Shown: positions 24,810 to 32,929 of the stretch, piece by piece | How the letters are laid out: each line of letters opens with the position of its first letter | How positions within the stretch are numbered: position 1 is the stretch's first letter | Source of the DNA: Lachnoclostridium sp. UBA739 | GTDB taxonomy: Bacteria > Bacillota_A > Clostridia > Lachnospirales > Lachnospiraceae | Assembly (NCBI GenBank): GCA_002297865.1 | Contig: DBKX01000122.1 | Coordinates: 13,730 to 77,729 of the forward strand | Direction of reading: 5' to 3' | DNA length: 64,000 nt | Position numbers and translations under genes: made by a program | Notes under the pieces: model-generated | Databases searched by the model: none | Seen by the model: only the letters and a program-made list of their open reading frames with translations | What the model was told of the DNA's origin: nothing

Positions 24810-25019
24810 ATGTCAAAATACCTATTAAAAGAAGTTAAAACATTTAGAACAGATAGCGAGCTTGAAGCTGCAGCATTGGTTGATATGTACAAAGTAAAAT
24901 ATGATGTTGTGAGTTATTCAATCGTAAGAAAAGACAAAAAAGATGATAGCTACTTTGTGGTAAAAATCACTCTTTATATCAATGATGAAAAGAATCCATG
25001 CGAAACATTTTCAGCATAA
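24810..25019 (+). CDS. Hypothetical protein
   Basis: A 69-residue protein with alternating beta-type segments (YDVVSYSIVRK, SYFVVKITLYI). No family recognised. AAAAGGAGA precedes the ATG. First gene of a run of small ORFs ending at 26444. Confidence 0.7.
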   Translation: MSKYLLKEVKTFRTDSELEAAALVDMYKVKYDVVSYSIVRKDKKDDSYFVVKITLYINDEKNPCETFSA

Positions 25020-25055
25020 TTATTATACAATATAAACACTTGGAGGATTATAGAA

Positions 25056-25382
25056 ATGACTAAATTTGAATTATTAATGAACATTGCAAGAATTTCTGAA
25101 AAGGCGGCGCCAGAAGACTTCCTATTTGAGTTGGTGAACTTTGTGCATGAGCTTTTATCTGATAAAGACAAAGAGATTTCACAATTAGAAGAATACGTTT
25201 GTTTTCTTGAAGAACAGGTTTGTGAAGAAGATGAAGAGGGTTTTGAATGTGCTGATTTAGATAGAGATCTAATGGACGCTATCTTCCATGAAGCAGTTTT
25301 AAGAGCTAAGACAAGAGAAGAAGAGAATAAGCCAGAGGTCGATGATTTCAGAACTTTCTTAAAGGGAATTTTCGCAGAATAG
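25056..25382 (+). CDS. Hypothetical acidic helical protein
   Basis: A 108-residue, strongly acidic and helical protein with no recognised motif. TTGGAGG precedes the ATG. A phage -10 variant TACAATATAAACAC (25026) without the TTTAC box lies directly upstream. Acidic small phage proteins often inhibit host proteins, but there is no direct evidence here. Confidence 0.7.
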   Translation: MTKFELLMNIARISEKAAPEDFLFELVNFVHELLSDKDKEISQLEEYVCFLEEQVCEEDEEGFECADLDRDLMDAIFHEAVLRAKTREEENKPEVDDFRTFLKGIFAE

Positions 25383-25390
25383 GTGATTGA

Positions 25391-25825
25391 ATGGCTAAAT
25401 ACAACAACAAAAAGGTCGTAGTTGATGATATCACATTCGACTCAAAGGACGAGGCACTATATTACATCTATCTGAAAGAACAAAAGCAATTGCGCAATGT
25501 ACTGGAATTTTCAGTACAGCCTAAATTCACTTTACTCAAAGCGTATGAGAAGTATGGAAAGAAAGTGCGAGCAATGACATACAGCCCTGATTTCTATATT
25601 AAATATCCGGATGGAAAAGAAGAGTACATCGATGTTAAGGGAATGAGTACGCAGGCTAGTGAAATGCGAAGAAAGCTCTTTGATTACTTTTATAAGGATC
25701 TTACCTTACGTTGGGTTTCTAGGAACCTCAAACATGGTGATGAACATGGTTGGATTGATTACGATGACCTAAAGAAAGTAAGAGCTGAAAACAGAAAGAA
25801 ACTAAAACAAACCAAAGCAAAGTAA
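25391..25825 (+). CDS. DUF1064-like predicted PD-(D/E)XK endonuclease
   Basis: A 144-residue basic protein. It matches the DUF1064 phage family by its start (KYNNKKVVVDDITFDSKDEALYY), a PD-(D/E)XK nuclease-like core (YSPDFYI, then EEYIDVKG with acidic-x-Lys) and a basic tail. Such proteins are thought to be phage recombination or repair nucleases. AGGTGA precedes the ATG, eight bases after the previous stop. Confidence 0.82.
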   Translation: MAKYNNKKVVVDDITFDSKDEALYYIYLKEQKQLRNVLEFSVQPKFTLLKAYEKYGKKVRAMTYSPDFYIKYPDGKEEYIDVKGMSTQASEMRRKLFDYFYKDLTLRWVSRNLKHGDEHGWIDYDDLKKVRAENRKKLKQTKAK

Positions 25826-25886
25826 AACAAACCGTAACAAAGTGATTGAAAGTACATTAAATTATTGGCACCAGGGAGAAACTACT

Positions 25887-26444
25887 ATGACTAATAAAAT
25901 ATATGCGTTTTGCGGATTATCTGGAACTGGTAAGACAACTGTTGCTAGAATAATCAGCGAATTTTATGATCTGCCTTTCATAGTCTCATGTACTACTAGA
26001 CCTATGAGACCAGGGGAAAAGGACGGAAAAGATTATCGCTTTGTAGATGATCATACATGGAATAAATTATCTAAGAATGGAGCTCTTGCTGCAACACAGG
26101 AATTTAAAGTTGCTTGCGGTAGTGTTTGGAAGTATGGAATTAAACGAGATGATCTAAAAGATTCTTGTGTAATGGTACTGACTCCTTCTGGAATAAATGA
26201 ACTAAGAGCTGCAGGTTATAACGTCGTTTCTTTCTATATTACAATGATTGAAGAAACTAGACTAAAAAGAATTGGCTGCAGAAATGACAATCAAAGTAAT
26301 GCGGAGATTGTCAGGAGAACTAAGGCTGATAAAGCAGTATTCAAAAAGTTTACTCCTGATTATATAATAGATAACTCCGGAGAGCTTGCAGATACTATAT
26401 TATATGTAGCCCAGCAAATGAGTAAAGAGAAGAGTGGCAAATAA
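25887..26444 (+). CDS. Guanylate-kinase-like nucleotide kinase
   Basis: A 185-residue P-loop kinase. GLSGTGKTT is the Walker A; SCTTRPMRPGEKDGKDYRFV is the GMP-binding region of guanylate kinases (SxTTRxxRxGE..G.dY.FV), and DYIIDNSG matches the GMK C-terminal pattern. It should phosphorylate a nucleoside monophosphate. ATG 25887 is chosen because AGGGAGAA lies just upstream. It ends the early nucleotide-metabolism run before the AT-rich insert. Confidence 0.85.
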   Translation: MTNKIYAFCGLSGTGKTTVARIISEFYDLPFIVSCTTRPMRPGEKDGKDYRFVDDHTWNKLSKNGALAATQEFKVACGSVWKYGIKRDDLKDSCVMVLTPSGINELRAAGYNVVSFYITMIEETRLKRIGCRNDNQSNAEIVRRTKADKAVFKKFTPDYIIDNSGELADTILYVAQQMSKEKSGK

Positions 26445-26463
26445 GTCATTCTTCTTTTTTTAT
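26428..26463 (+). terminator. Intrinsic terminator at the left border of the RiPP insert
   Basis: AGAAGAGTG pairs with CATTCTTCT (one G-T) across 10 nt, followed by a T-run. Confidence 0.8.
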
Positions 26464-26682
26464 ACAGAAAAAGGCCCTAGCTGCTTGCCAGAACCTTATC
26501 TATACAGAAATATTATTTAGACACAAACGCTCGAAACAGTAAACGTTTGGACATCTGTTATTATAACGTATTTTTTACTAAAAGTACATATATATTTTAA
26601 CAATACTAATTGTAAGGAATATTATGCAAAAAACTATGTACAAATGTTTTCAATGTCTTAGAATGATCATATCATGTGGAAT

Positions 26683-26754
26683 ATATGTATAATTATAACA
26701 TTTGTGTTAAAATTATACATATTTCTTGAAATATGTATACATATATACTATAAT
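26683..26754 (+). promoter_or_regulatory. SigA-type promoter with overlapping operator dyads, RiPP operon
   Basis: TTGAAA (26726-26731), 17 bp, TATAAT (26749-26754). Two dyads overlap it: ATATGTATAATT (26683-26694) with AATTATACATAT (26711-26722), and ATACATATTT (26715-26724) with AAATATGTAT (26729-26738), the second covering the -35. Three ATATGTAT half-sites result. The 26464-26804 gap holds otherwise only AT-rich DNA and a TATACAGAAA direct repeat (about 26461 and 26501). Confidence 0.7.
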
Positions 26755-26804
26755 TTTTATTGTTTATTAATTTATTGACTTTATTTAATGTTATAAGGAG
26801 AATT

Positions 26805-28571
26805 ATGAAAAAATTCATTAATAAATTGGCGTTTGTTGCAAAAATTGTATTTATTCAAAATCATATATACACACTAATATACATATTAGGAATACTTTTA
26901 TCGGGGCTAGCTCCCGTTATACAATTATATATTCTAAATTACATTTTAAGGCTTATGGAGATCGCATTAACCCAGGGACTTAATGACAAATTGGTTCTAA
27001 ATGGAGTATTAATTCTAGTATCAGAGGGTCTTATATTTACGTTTATTTATGTAATTGATATGTTTAAAGATTTGCTTAATCAACTAATGATTGTGCGTGT
27101 GAATTATAATCTTCAGGAACAAATAATTAATAAGCTAAAAGATGTAGAAATTAGCGCATTTGAAGATCCTGAATTTTATGATAACTATTACAATGCTTCT
27201 GAACAATCACAGCAAGCTGTTACGCAAATAGTAAATACTGTAACTTATGGTGCTTCAATACTCATAAGTACATTGGGATATCTTCAAATAATCGCAAATT
27301 TTCACCTTGCAGCAATGTTTATAGTTCTCATATCATTTTTACCTAATATTATTTTTCATTATAAATTTCAAAGTAAAAAATACCAACTAATAGTGCGTGA
27401 AGCAAAAAATCAAAGAAAGCTAAATTACTATTATGATATTCTTGCCAAAAAGGAATATGTGAAAGAAAGCAAAATATACCCTTTACATAACTTTTTTGAA
27501 ACTAAAAGAAAAATAACCTTTAAAAAATACTATGAACATTATAGAAAAATAAATTCAAAAGAATTTAATGTAAACTTATTGCTAAATATGCTGGGACGAA
27601 CTGGACGTTCACTCTGTATTATATGGATGTTTATTGATATTGTACATGGAAATTACGATATTGCAGGATTTGCTACTTTTTTTAACGCTACATCATCTTT
27701 GGACAACTCTTTGAAGTCAATGGTAGCGTTTACTTCTATGGCAAAATCGTCTTGGATGATGTTGGACTTTTTTATGGACTTTTTGCAATATGAACCACGC
27801 TTAATAGGTGGGGAAATAAATGTGCAAAAGAGACAATCACATAAAATAGTGTTCGAGCATGTTTGGTTTCGATATCAAAATGAGGAGAGCTATGCTCTAA
27901 AGGATATCTCTCTTGAATTTAATACTGGCGAACTGACTGTGATATTAGGAATGAATGGAAGCGGAAAATCTACATTGCTTAAATTGTTACTAAGATTGTA
28001 TGACCCTCAAAAAGGGAGTATTTTTCTGGATGATAACAATATAAAAAATTATAAACTAGATGAGTTATATTCCATCTATTCTGTAATATTTCAAGATTTT
28101 AATCGATACTCTGCGACACTCTATGAAAACTTAACATTTAGTATAAAACGTGATCTTAATTTAAATCATCAATACATACTAGACCTTCTAAATTTTTTAG
28201 ATACTTTAAGTGAAGGAGTAGACACTGAATTAACACAAGTTTTTGAAGAAGGAAGTGAATTATCTGGAGGACAATGGCAACGTGTAGCATTATCGAGAAT
28301 GTTACTCAAAGATGCTGATATTATGATATTAGATGAACCAACCTCTGCCTTAGATACGTTCTCAGAAAACTATATTTCAAATCTTCTTCGAAATCAAAAA
28401 AACAAGATGATTGTTTGTGTTACCCATAAATTATTCTGTATTGAGGAAGCAGATAATATAGTGTTCCTAGAAGATGGGGAACTAATAAGCCAGGGAAAAC
28501 ATTCAATACTAATTAATTCCTGTGAGCAATATAGGCAATTATATAATCTACAATTTGGGAATAAAGAATAG
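26805..28571 (+). CDS. ABC transporter (fused permease-ATPase), peptide exporter
   Basis: A 588-residue half-transporter of the exporter type. The N-terminal half has several hydrophobic segments (for example residues 15-45 and 60-85, and a pair near 155-195), and the C-terminal half is an ATPase with GMNGSGKSTL (Walker A), SGGQWQRVALSR (signature), IMILDEPTSALD (Walker B) and a CVTHK switch His. There is no N-terminal C39 peptidase, so leader removal must be done by another protein, possibly the subtilase-like protein downstream. ATG 26805 follows AAGGAG. First gene of the RiPP operon. Confidence 0.92.
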   Translation: MKKFINKLAFVAKIVFIQNHIYTLIYILGILLSGLAPVIQLYILNYILRLMEIALTQGLNDKLVLNGVLILVSEGLIFTFIYVIDMFKDLLNQLMIVRVNYNLQEQIINKLKDVEISAFEDPEFYDNYYNASEQSQQAVTQIVNTVTYGASILISTLGYLQIIANFHLAAMFIVLISFLPNIIFHYKFQSKKYQLIVREAKNQRKLNYYYDILAKKEYVKESKIYPLHNFFETKRKITFKKYYEHYRKINSKEFNVNLLLNMLGRTGRSLCIIWMFIDIVHGNYDIAGFATFFNATSSLDNSLKSMVAFTSMAKSSWMMLDFFMDFLQYEPRLIGGEINVQKRQSHKIVFEHVWFRYQNEESYALKDISLEFNTGELTVILGMNGSGKSTLLKLLLRLYDPQKGSIFLDDNNIKNYKLDELYSIYSVIFQDFNRYSATLYENLTFSIKRDLNLNHQYILDLLNFLDTLSEGVDTELTQVFEEGSELSGGQWQRVALSRMLLKDADIMILDEPTSALDTFSENYISNLLRNQKNKMIVCVTHKLFCIEEADNIVFLEDGELISQGKHSILINSCEQYRQLYNLQFGNKE

Positions 28572-28613
28572 TGAAAACTAATCTATAAAATATATTAAAA
28601 GGGGAGTACATAT

Positions 28614-28799
28614 ATGTTAAAAAAATTAAATCATTCAAATGAATTGCAAAAAGGTAGCGCATTAGCCAAATGTGCATGTTTATGTATCTGTTTTGGTAGT
28701 AAAAAAGTAGGATTTGCCGTAACTGGTTCGGAAAATGGTATTCTTACAATGGCTGCATTAGATTTAGAAGAGGATATTTTAAACTTTATTCTAAAATAA
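28614..28799 (+). CDS. RiPP precursor peptide with CxCxCxC motif
   Basis: A 61-residue peptide. Residues 20-26 read CACLCIC, four Cys at every second position, preceded by a hydrophilic leader-like stretch (LNHSNELQKGS) and followed by GSKK and a hydrophobic C-terminus. AAAAGGGGAG precedes the ATG. It sits between an exporter and a radical SAM maturase. Alternating Cys in a short peptide next to a SPASM enzyme resembles the clostridial CLI_3235-type Cys-rich peptides (recalled family, not searched). Thioether crosslinking or metal binding of the Cys run is likely (inference). Confidence 0.82.
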   Translation: MLKKLNHSNELQKGSALAKCACLCICFGSKKVGFAVTGSENGILTMAALDLEEDILNFILK

Positions 28800-28842
28800 A
28801 CCGTATAGTAATTTTATATTCTCATTATTCTTTATTCCTTAA

Positions 28843-28875
28843 TCTATAATAAGCAATAAAAATGCTTATTATAGA
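28843..28875 (+). promoter_or_regulatory. 13-bp stem hairpin between precursor and maturase genes
   Basis: The arms 28843-28855 and 28863-28875 (core CTATAATAAGCA with TGCTTATTATAG) are perfectly complementary around a 7-nt loop. No T-run follows, so it may act as an attenuator, processing site or stabiliser that sets the precursor-to-enzyme ratio. Confidence 0.65.
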
Positions 28876-28903
28876 GAAAATACTATGTAAGTTGGAGGAG
28901 ACT

Positions 28904-30244
28904 ATGATATACAAGTTATTAACTGTTGACTCAGAAAAATATATATATGATGCATATGATAACATTACCGTGCAAATAAGTGATGAATTATTCGATATGA
29001 TTAATAATGGAATTTGTAATCATAGGTATCATGAACTTATAGAGCAGTTTGGTATAAGAGATATATATCAGGATAAACACCTAAGCAGATCTGATTATGT
29101 TCATTCGGATGAATATAAATGGCAAGTGCAAAATTCTCAGAAACAATTAGTCCTTTCTATTACAGAAAATTGCAATATGAGATGTGAATACTGTGGTTAT
29201 TATGATAAACGTTATGAAAAAAACGATCATAATATATCAGATTCTATGAGTGAACATACTTTAAAAGCTGCCATTAAAAAATTCTTAACATGTTCCAGAG
29301 AAATGGATGTTGTATACATATCATTCTACGGTGGGGAACCTTTATTGAAGTTCGACCTAATACAAACAGCGGTTAAATTTGTAAGAGAAATGCATTATGG
29401 CCAGAAAATATGTTTTACAATTACAACAAATGGTCTTTTACTAACCCCAGATATAGTTCAATTTTTTGTGGAAAACGATTTCACGATAACGATTAGTCTC
29501 GATGGACCAAAATATGTTCATGATAAATACCGCCTAGATGCAAATGGTAATGGTACTTATACAAGAATTATTAATAACATCATGTATATCAAAAAGAACT
29601 ATATAAATTATTATGAACACAACATTCGTTATAATGTTGTACTGATAGAGCATGACAAAAAAAATGAAATTGTTGATTTCTTTTACCACGAAAGTGTTAG
29701 CTATTTAGGTTTAAGTCTTACTAACCATTTTCGTGAAAAGTATAAAGACACAATAAACTACTACAAAAATAAAGAAGTGCATTTAGGTGACGAAGTAGCT
29801 TCAGCTTTTTTTAATGTAGAAAAAGATATTAGACAACTAATCAAATTTTGTAAAATTGGAAGAGATGATGAACATAAAGTTTATATGCCCGCAGCCTATT
29901 GTTTACCATATGAAAGAAAGGTCTATGTTACTGCAAATGGTTCTCTGTATCCTTGCGAAAAAGTACCTGAAACTGCAAATTATATGTTGGGGAATCTTGA
30001 GGATTGGAACAATATCGAAGCTGTATCATCTGTAATTGAAAAAAGCTATAATACTTATTGCAAAAAGTGTGCCAATTGTTGGGCTCAACGCTTTTGCGGA
30101 ATGTGTTTTGCTAATGAATCAATAATTGAGGATAAGTGTGATGAAACACGTGCTAATATTGAGAAGAGCTATTCATTCTTCTTGAGTAAGGAATTTCAAG
30201 AAAGCAATATGTACAATAAATTATTACAAATTGGATTAGACTAG
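28904..30244 (+). CDS. Radical SAM/SPASM peptide maturase
   Basis: A 446-residue peptide-modifying enzyme. About 85 N-terminal residues could form the leader-binding region; the radical SAM cluster motif CNMRCEYC (CxxxCxxC) is near residue 95, followed by SFYGGEPLL (SAM binding). The C-terminal SPASM part has CLPYERKVYVTANGSLYPCEK, then CKKCANCWAQRFCGMC and a final Cys, enough for two auxiliary iron-sulfur clusters. GGAGGAG precedes ATG 28904. Best guess: the CcpM-type maturase of Cys-rich peptides, forming thioether links on the upstream precursor (family assignment from memory). Confidence 0.9.
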   Translation: MIYKLLTVDSEKYIYDAYDNITVQISDELFDMINNGICNHRYHELIEQFGIRDIYQDKHLSRSDYVHSDEYKWQVQNSQKQLVLSITENCNMRCEYCGYYDKRYEKNDHNISDSMSEHTLKAAIKKFLTCSREMDVVYISFYGGEPLLKFDLIQTAVKFVREMHYGQKICFTITTNGLLLTPDIVQFFVENDFTITISLDGPKYVHDKYRLDANGNGTYTRIINNIMYIKKNYINYYEHNIRYNVVLIEHDKKNEIVDFFYHESVSYLGLSLTNHFREKYKDTINYYKNKEVHLGDEVASAFFNVEKDIRQLIKFCKIGRDDEHKVYMPAAYCLPYERKVYVTANGSLYPCEKVPETANYMLGNLEDWNNIEAVSSVIEKSYNTYCKKCANCWAQRFCGMCFANESIIEDKCDETRANIEKSYSFFLSKEFQESNMYNKLLQIGLD

Positions 30245-30276
30245 AAGCAAATAAATGAAGGGGAGGATAAATACAT

Positions 30277-31956
30277 ATGGATTTAAATAATATTAGTATG
30301 TATTCAGGAAAAAACAAAAGAATTGCCGTAATAGATACAGGCGTCGCATTAAAAAGTCCTAATATTCATCATTACATGGTTGACGCTCAAAATACTTTTA
30401 ATGAATGCCACACTTCCTTCATCAAAAATATGCATGGGACATATTGTTCATTAAGAATTTTGAGTGAACTACCAGAGATAGAGCTTTATTCCTATTGTGC
30501 ATGTAATAGGGATGGAGAGATAGATATTAATTTAGTGAAATTGGCTATAGAATCTGCAATTCAAAACTCTGTTGACGTTATAAATATTAGTTTAAAATTT
30601 GATAAATTTTCAGAATCATTATATAATACCTGTAATAAGGCGTATGAAAGCAATATCATTATTGTTGCTGCATCGGATGGAAACTTATCATATCCGGCTA
30701 ATCAAAGAAATGTACTAAGTGTTAGTTCACAAAAATTATTAAAAGGTAATGAAGTTTTTATAGAATTTGAAAAAGGAAATATAATTCTATATGATAAAGA
30801 CTTTACTTGTAATTTTGAAGGAAGAAGCATCGTTGTCCCTGTTTCTAGCAGTCTTGCAAGTGCATATTTAAGTTGCAAAATTATATCTGCAATAAATGAA
30901 TATCCCCTACTATCTGGGAAAATGCTTTTCCGAAAACTATTAGGGGTTGATCTTTATTGTGATACTTGCCAAGAAATAGCTGATACAATAAATCCAAACA
31001 CTTTAGTATTTGATTCATCATATGCATTTACTGAGTTACTAAAATTTCATAGCTGTATGAATAAAAATATTAAAGGTTACTATGACATATCTAAGGATAT
31101 ATTTACTGATTTTTCAGGAAATGAGTTATTAGATACTTCTGATAGTTTTCTACTAGAAGTCAACTCTTCTATAAAAGAGAAAAATTCAGTATACGCTCAG
31201 AAAAGACTAAATATTGGTAACCATTCGCTTATTGGAAATTTTACCAATCCTGAAAATTATGACACCGTTACACTATTACAGCATAAACCGCCAGAGATAG
31301 CGTATATAGAAAAGATTAGTAAGCCTATAATTTGCATTTGCGGCTTTGGCCATAGTAGTTCAAAGTTCTATACACAAGTAATGCTACATAAACAATTTCT
31401 TAATAAAAATAATGCACCTATTTCAATTACTTATAATTCTTTAGGGTACATATTCGACTTTAAAGTGTTTAAATATCCTGAAAAGATAATACTTCCAGAC
31501 TTAATCTATTCCATTAATCAGGATTTATACCTATATGATTCACAATATGTCGATAACGATATTTTTATCATTGACATTGCTGGAGGTATCTGCCCTATTA
31601 ATAATAAAAATAATAACAACTTTGGGAAGCTTTTTGATTCCTACACCGACGCTGCAAATATTGATATTGTGGTGTTATGTATTAACCAAGCAATTGATCC
31701 TATTGTAATTGAGCGCGAAATAAAGAGAATTGAAATGAAAGGCATACCATATATCTATTTAGTAATTTCGAATGAATGTTACACGCAAGCGTCACTGGTG
31801 CATTCAGACGGCGTTAAGAGTGTATATAAAAATTCGATTTCTGAAAAAGAATTTTATTCAATGTATAAAGAGATATTTTACAAATACCCAACCTACTTTA
31901 AAAGTGACTTGGATAGCGGAAACTTGTTCAATGATATATATAAACTTTTTGTGTAA
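30277..31956 (+). CDS. Subtilase-like peptide maturation protein with second C-terminal domain
   Basis: A 559-residue protein. The N-terminal 270 residues resemble S8 peptidases: AVIDTGV (Asp 20), MHGTYCS (His 53), AASDGN (oxyanion region, about 131-136) and PVSSSLASA (Ser 192 at the GTSMA position). The motif around the Ser is degenerate, so activity is uncertain. The C-terminal half contains PIICICGFGHSSSKFYTQ and DIFIIDIAGG, recalling the nucleotide-binding-like domain in TIGR04066-type peptide maturation proteins (from memory). No signal peptide, so it is intracellular. It follows the maturase by 33 bases. Likely leader protease or processing partner. Confidence 0.75.
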   Translation: MDLNNISMYSGKNKRIAVIDTGVALKSPNIHHYMVDAQNTFNECHTSFIKNMHGTYCSLRILSELPEIELYSYCACNRDGEIDINLVKLAIESAIQNSVDVINISLKFDKFSESLYNTCNKAYESNIIIVAASDGNLSYPANQRNVLSVSSQKLLKGNEVFIEFEKGNIILYDKDFTCNFEGRSIVVPVSSSLASAYLSCKIISAINEYPLLSGKMLFRKLLGVDLYCDTCQEIADTINPNTLVFDSSYAFTELLKFHSCMNKNIKGYYDISKDIFTDFSGNELLDTSDSFLLEVNSSIKEKNSVYAQKRLNIGNHSLIGNFTNPENYDTVTLLQHKPPEIAYIEKISKPIICICGFGHSSSKFYTQVMLHKQFLNKNNAPISITYNSLGYIFDFKVFKYPEKIILPDLIYSINQDLYLYDSQYVDNDIFIIDIAGGICPINNKNNNNFGKLFDSYTDAANIDIVVLCINQAIDPIVIEREIKRIEMKGIPYIYLVISNECYTQASLVHSDGVKSVYKNSISEKEFYSMYKEIFYKYPTYFKSDLDSGNLFNDIYKLFV

Positions 31957-32007
31957 TAACTTACACTTAGTTAACTAAAATACTTTTGTTAAACAGGAAG
32001 GACAAAA

Positions 32008-32748
32008 ATGAACGAAAATTATATAAGAGGAATTATTAAAAAGAAGAATTTTGAACTTGATGATGAATATTACAATAGCATCGCTGCATTAAAAGACTTA
32101 AATAAGTTGGATTTTAATAGACCCGTCACATTTTTCGTTGGAGAAAATGGTACTGGTAAATCTACTGTTTTAGAAGCAATCGCCGTTGCTCATGGTTTCA
32201 ATCCAGAAGGTGGGAGTATAAACTTTAATTTTGAATCTAAAAGTACACATTCTAACCTATATAAGCAACTTACACTAGTTAAAGGAGCTAAGAGACCCAA
32301 GGATGGCTTTTTCTTACGTGCAGAGAGCTTTTATAATGTTGCTACCGAAATTGATAATTTGAATGACTCTGCAGATGTATTTTTGGACAACTATGGCGGC
32401 AAGTCATTGCATAAACAATCTCACGGAGAGAGCTTTCTATCACTAATACAATATAGATTTCATGGCAACGGATTATACCTGTTAGATGAACCAGAAGCTG
32501 CTTTATCGCCACAACGTCTCTTAACAATGCTCATATATATTAATAAATTAGTACAAGAAAATTCACAATTCATAATCGTAACCCATTCTCCAATTTTACT
32601 AGGTTATAGAGATGCTGACATTTATTCATTTGACAACGGAGAAATTGAAAAAATAAAGTACGAAGAAACCGAAAGTTATTTTATAACTAAAACATTTTTA
32701 GATGATCCAGATAGAATGCTGGCCAATCTATTTGACAACGATTATTAA
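32008..32748 (+). CDS. AAA-family ATPase (SMC/ABC-like, single domain)
   Basis: A 246-residue ATPase of the RecF/SMC-related AAA_21-like kind. VGENGTGKST is the Walker A, LYLLDEPEAALSP the Walker B with D-loop, HGESFL the signature and ITHSPIL-like VTHSPILL the switch His. There is no nuclease domain. It follows the RiPP genes after 51 bases that include the palindrome TTAGTTAACTAA (31967-31978). It could be an immunity or accessory ATPase of the cassette or an independent accessory gene; homologues occur widely in Firmicutes with unknown function. Confidence 0.78.
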   Translation: MNENYIRGIIKKKNFELDDEYYNSIAALKDLNKLDFNRPVTFFVGENGTGKSTVLEAIAVAHGFNPEGGSINFNFESKSTHSNLYKQLTLVKGAKRPKDGFFLRAESFYNVATEIDNLNDSADVFLDNYGGKSLHKQSHGESFLSLIQYRFHGNGLYLLDEPEAALSPQRLLTMLIYINKLVQENSQFIIVTHSPILLGYRDADIYSFDNGEIEKIKYEETESYFITKTFLDDPDRMLANLFDNDY

Positions 32749-32822
32749 TTAAATTAATTTGACTACTCAATATTTACAAGTTAGTTATCCTGAATCTCCT
32801 GTAGAATATAAAATTAGAAGTA

Positions 32823-32880
32823 TTTACCGCCTCCTTTATATAAAAAGGGGGCTCGCGAATCGCTACATCTAAGCTATAAT
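32823..32880 (+). promoter_or_regulatory. Class 2 two-box phage promoter
   Basis: TTTACC at 32823 and TATAAT at 32875, 52 bp apart, followed by ATAAATACAG. GGGGGCTCGCGAAT spans the -35 region. Confidence 0.75.
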
Positions 32881-32929
32881 ATAAATACAGTGATTAATAA
32901 TTTTAATATTTGATTGGAGAAAAATAAAT

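Larger units (their letters stand above)
26683..32760 (+). other. RiPP biosynthesis cassette carried by the phage
   Basis: A contiguous run: exporter, Cys-rich precursor, radical SAM/SPASM maturase, subtilase-like maturation protein and AAA ATPase. It is visibly more A/T-rich than its flanks, lacks the repeated phage promoters found on both sides, and has its own host-type promoter. It therefore looks like cargo (a moron) inserted between the nucleotide-metabolism genes and the class 2 genes. No transposase or clear terminal repeats were seen. Confidence 0.8.

Noticed and set aside
26461..26511. TATACAGAAA direct repeat as insertion boundary of the cargo
   Set aside because: Both copies lie on the left side only; no matching copy at the right border, so it does not define an insertion duplication.
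26624..26692. A 23-codon Cys-containing ORF upstream of the ABC gene
   Set aside because: Too short, weak ribosome site, and it overlaps the operator region of the RiPP promoter.
31772..31978. Overlapping plus-strand ORF at the end of the subtilase-like gene
   Set aside because: Out of frame with the well-supported gene, without motif or ribosome site.
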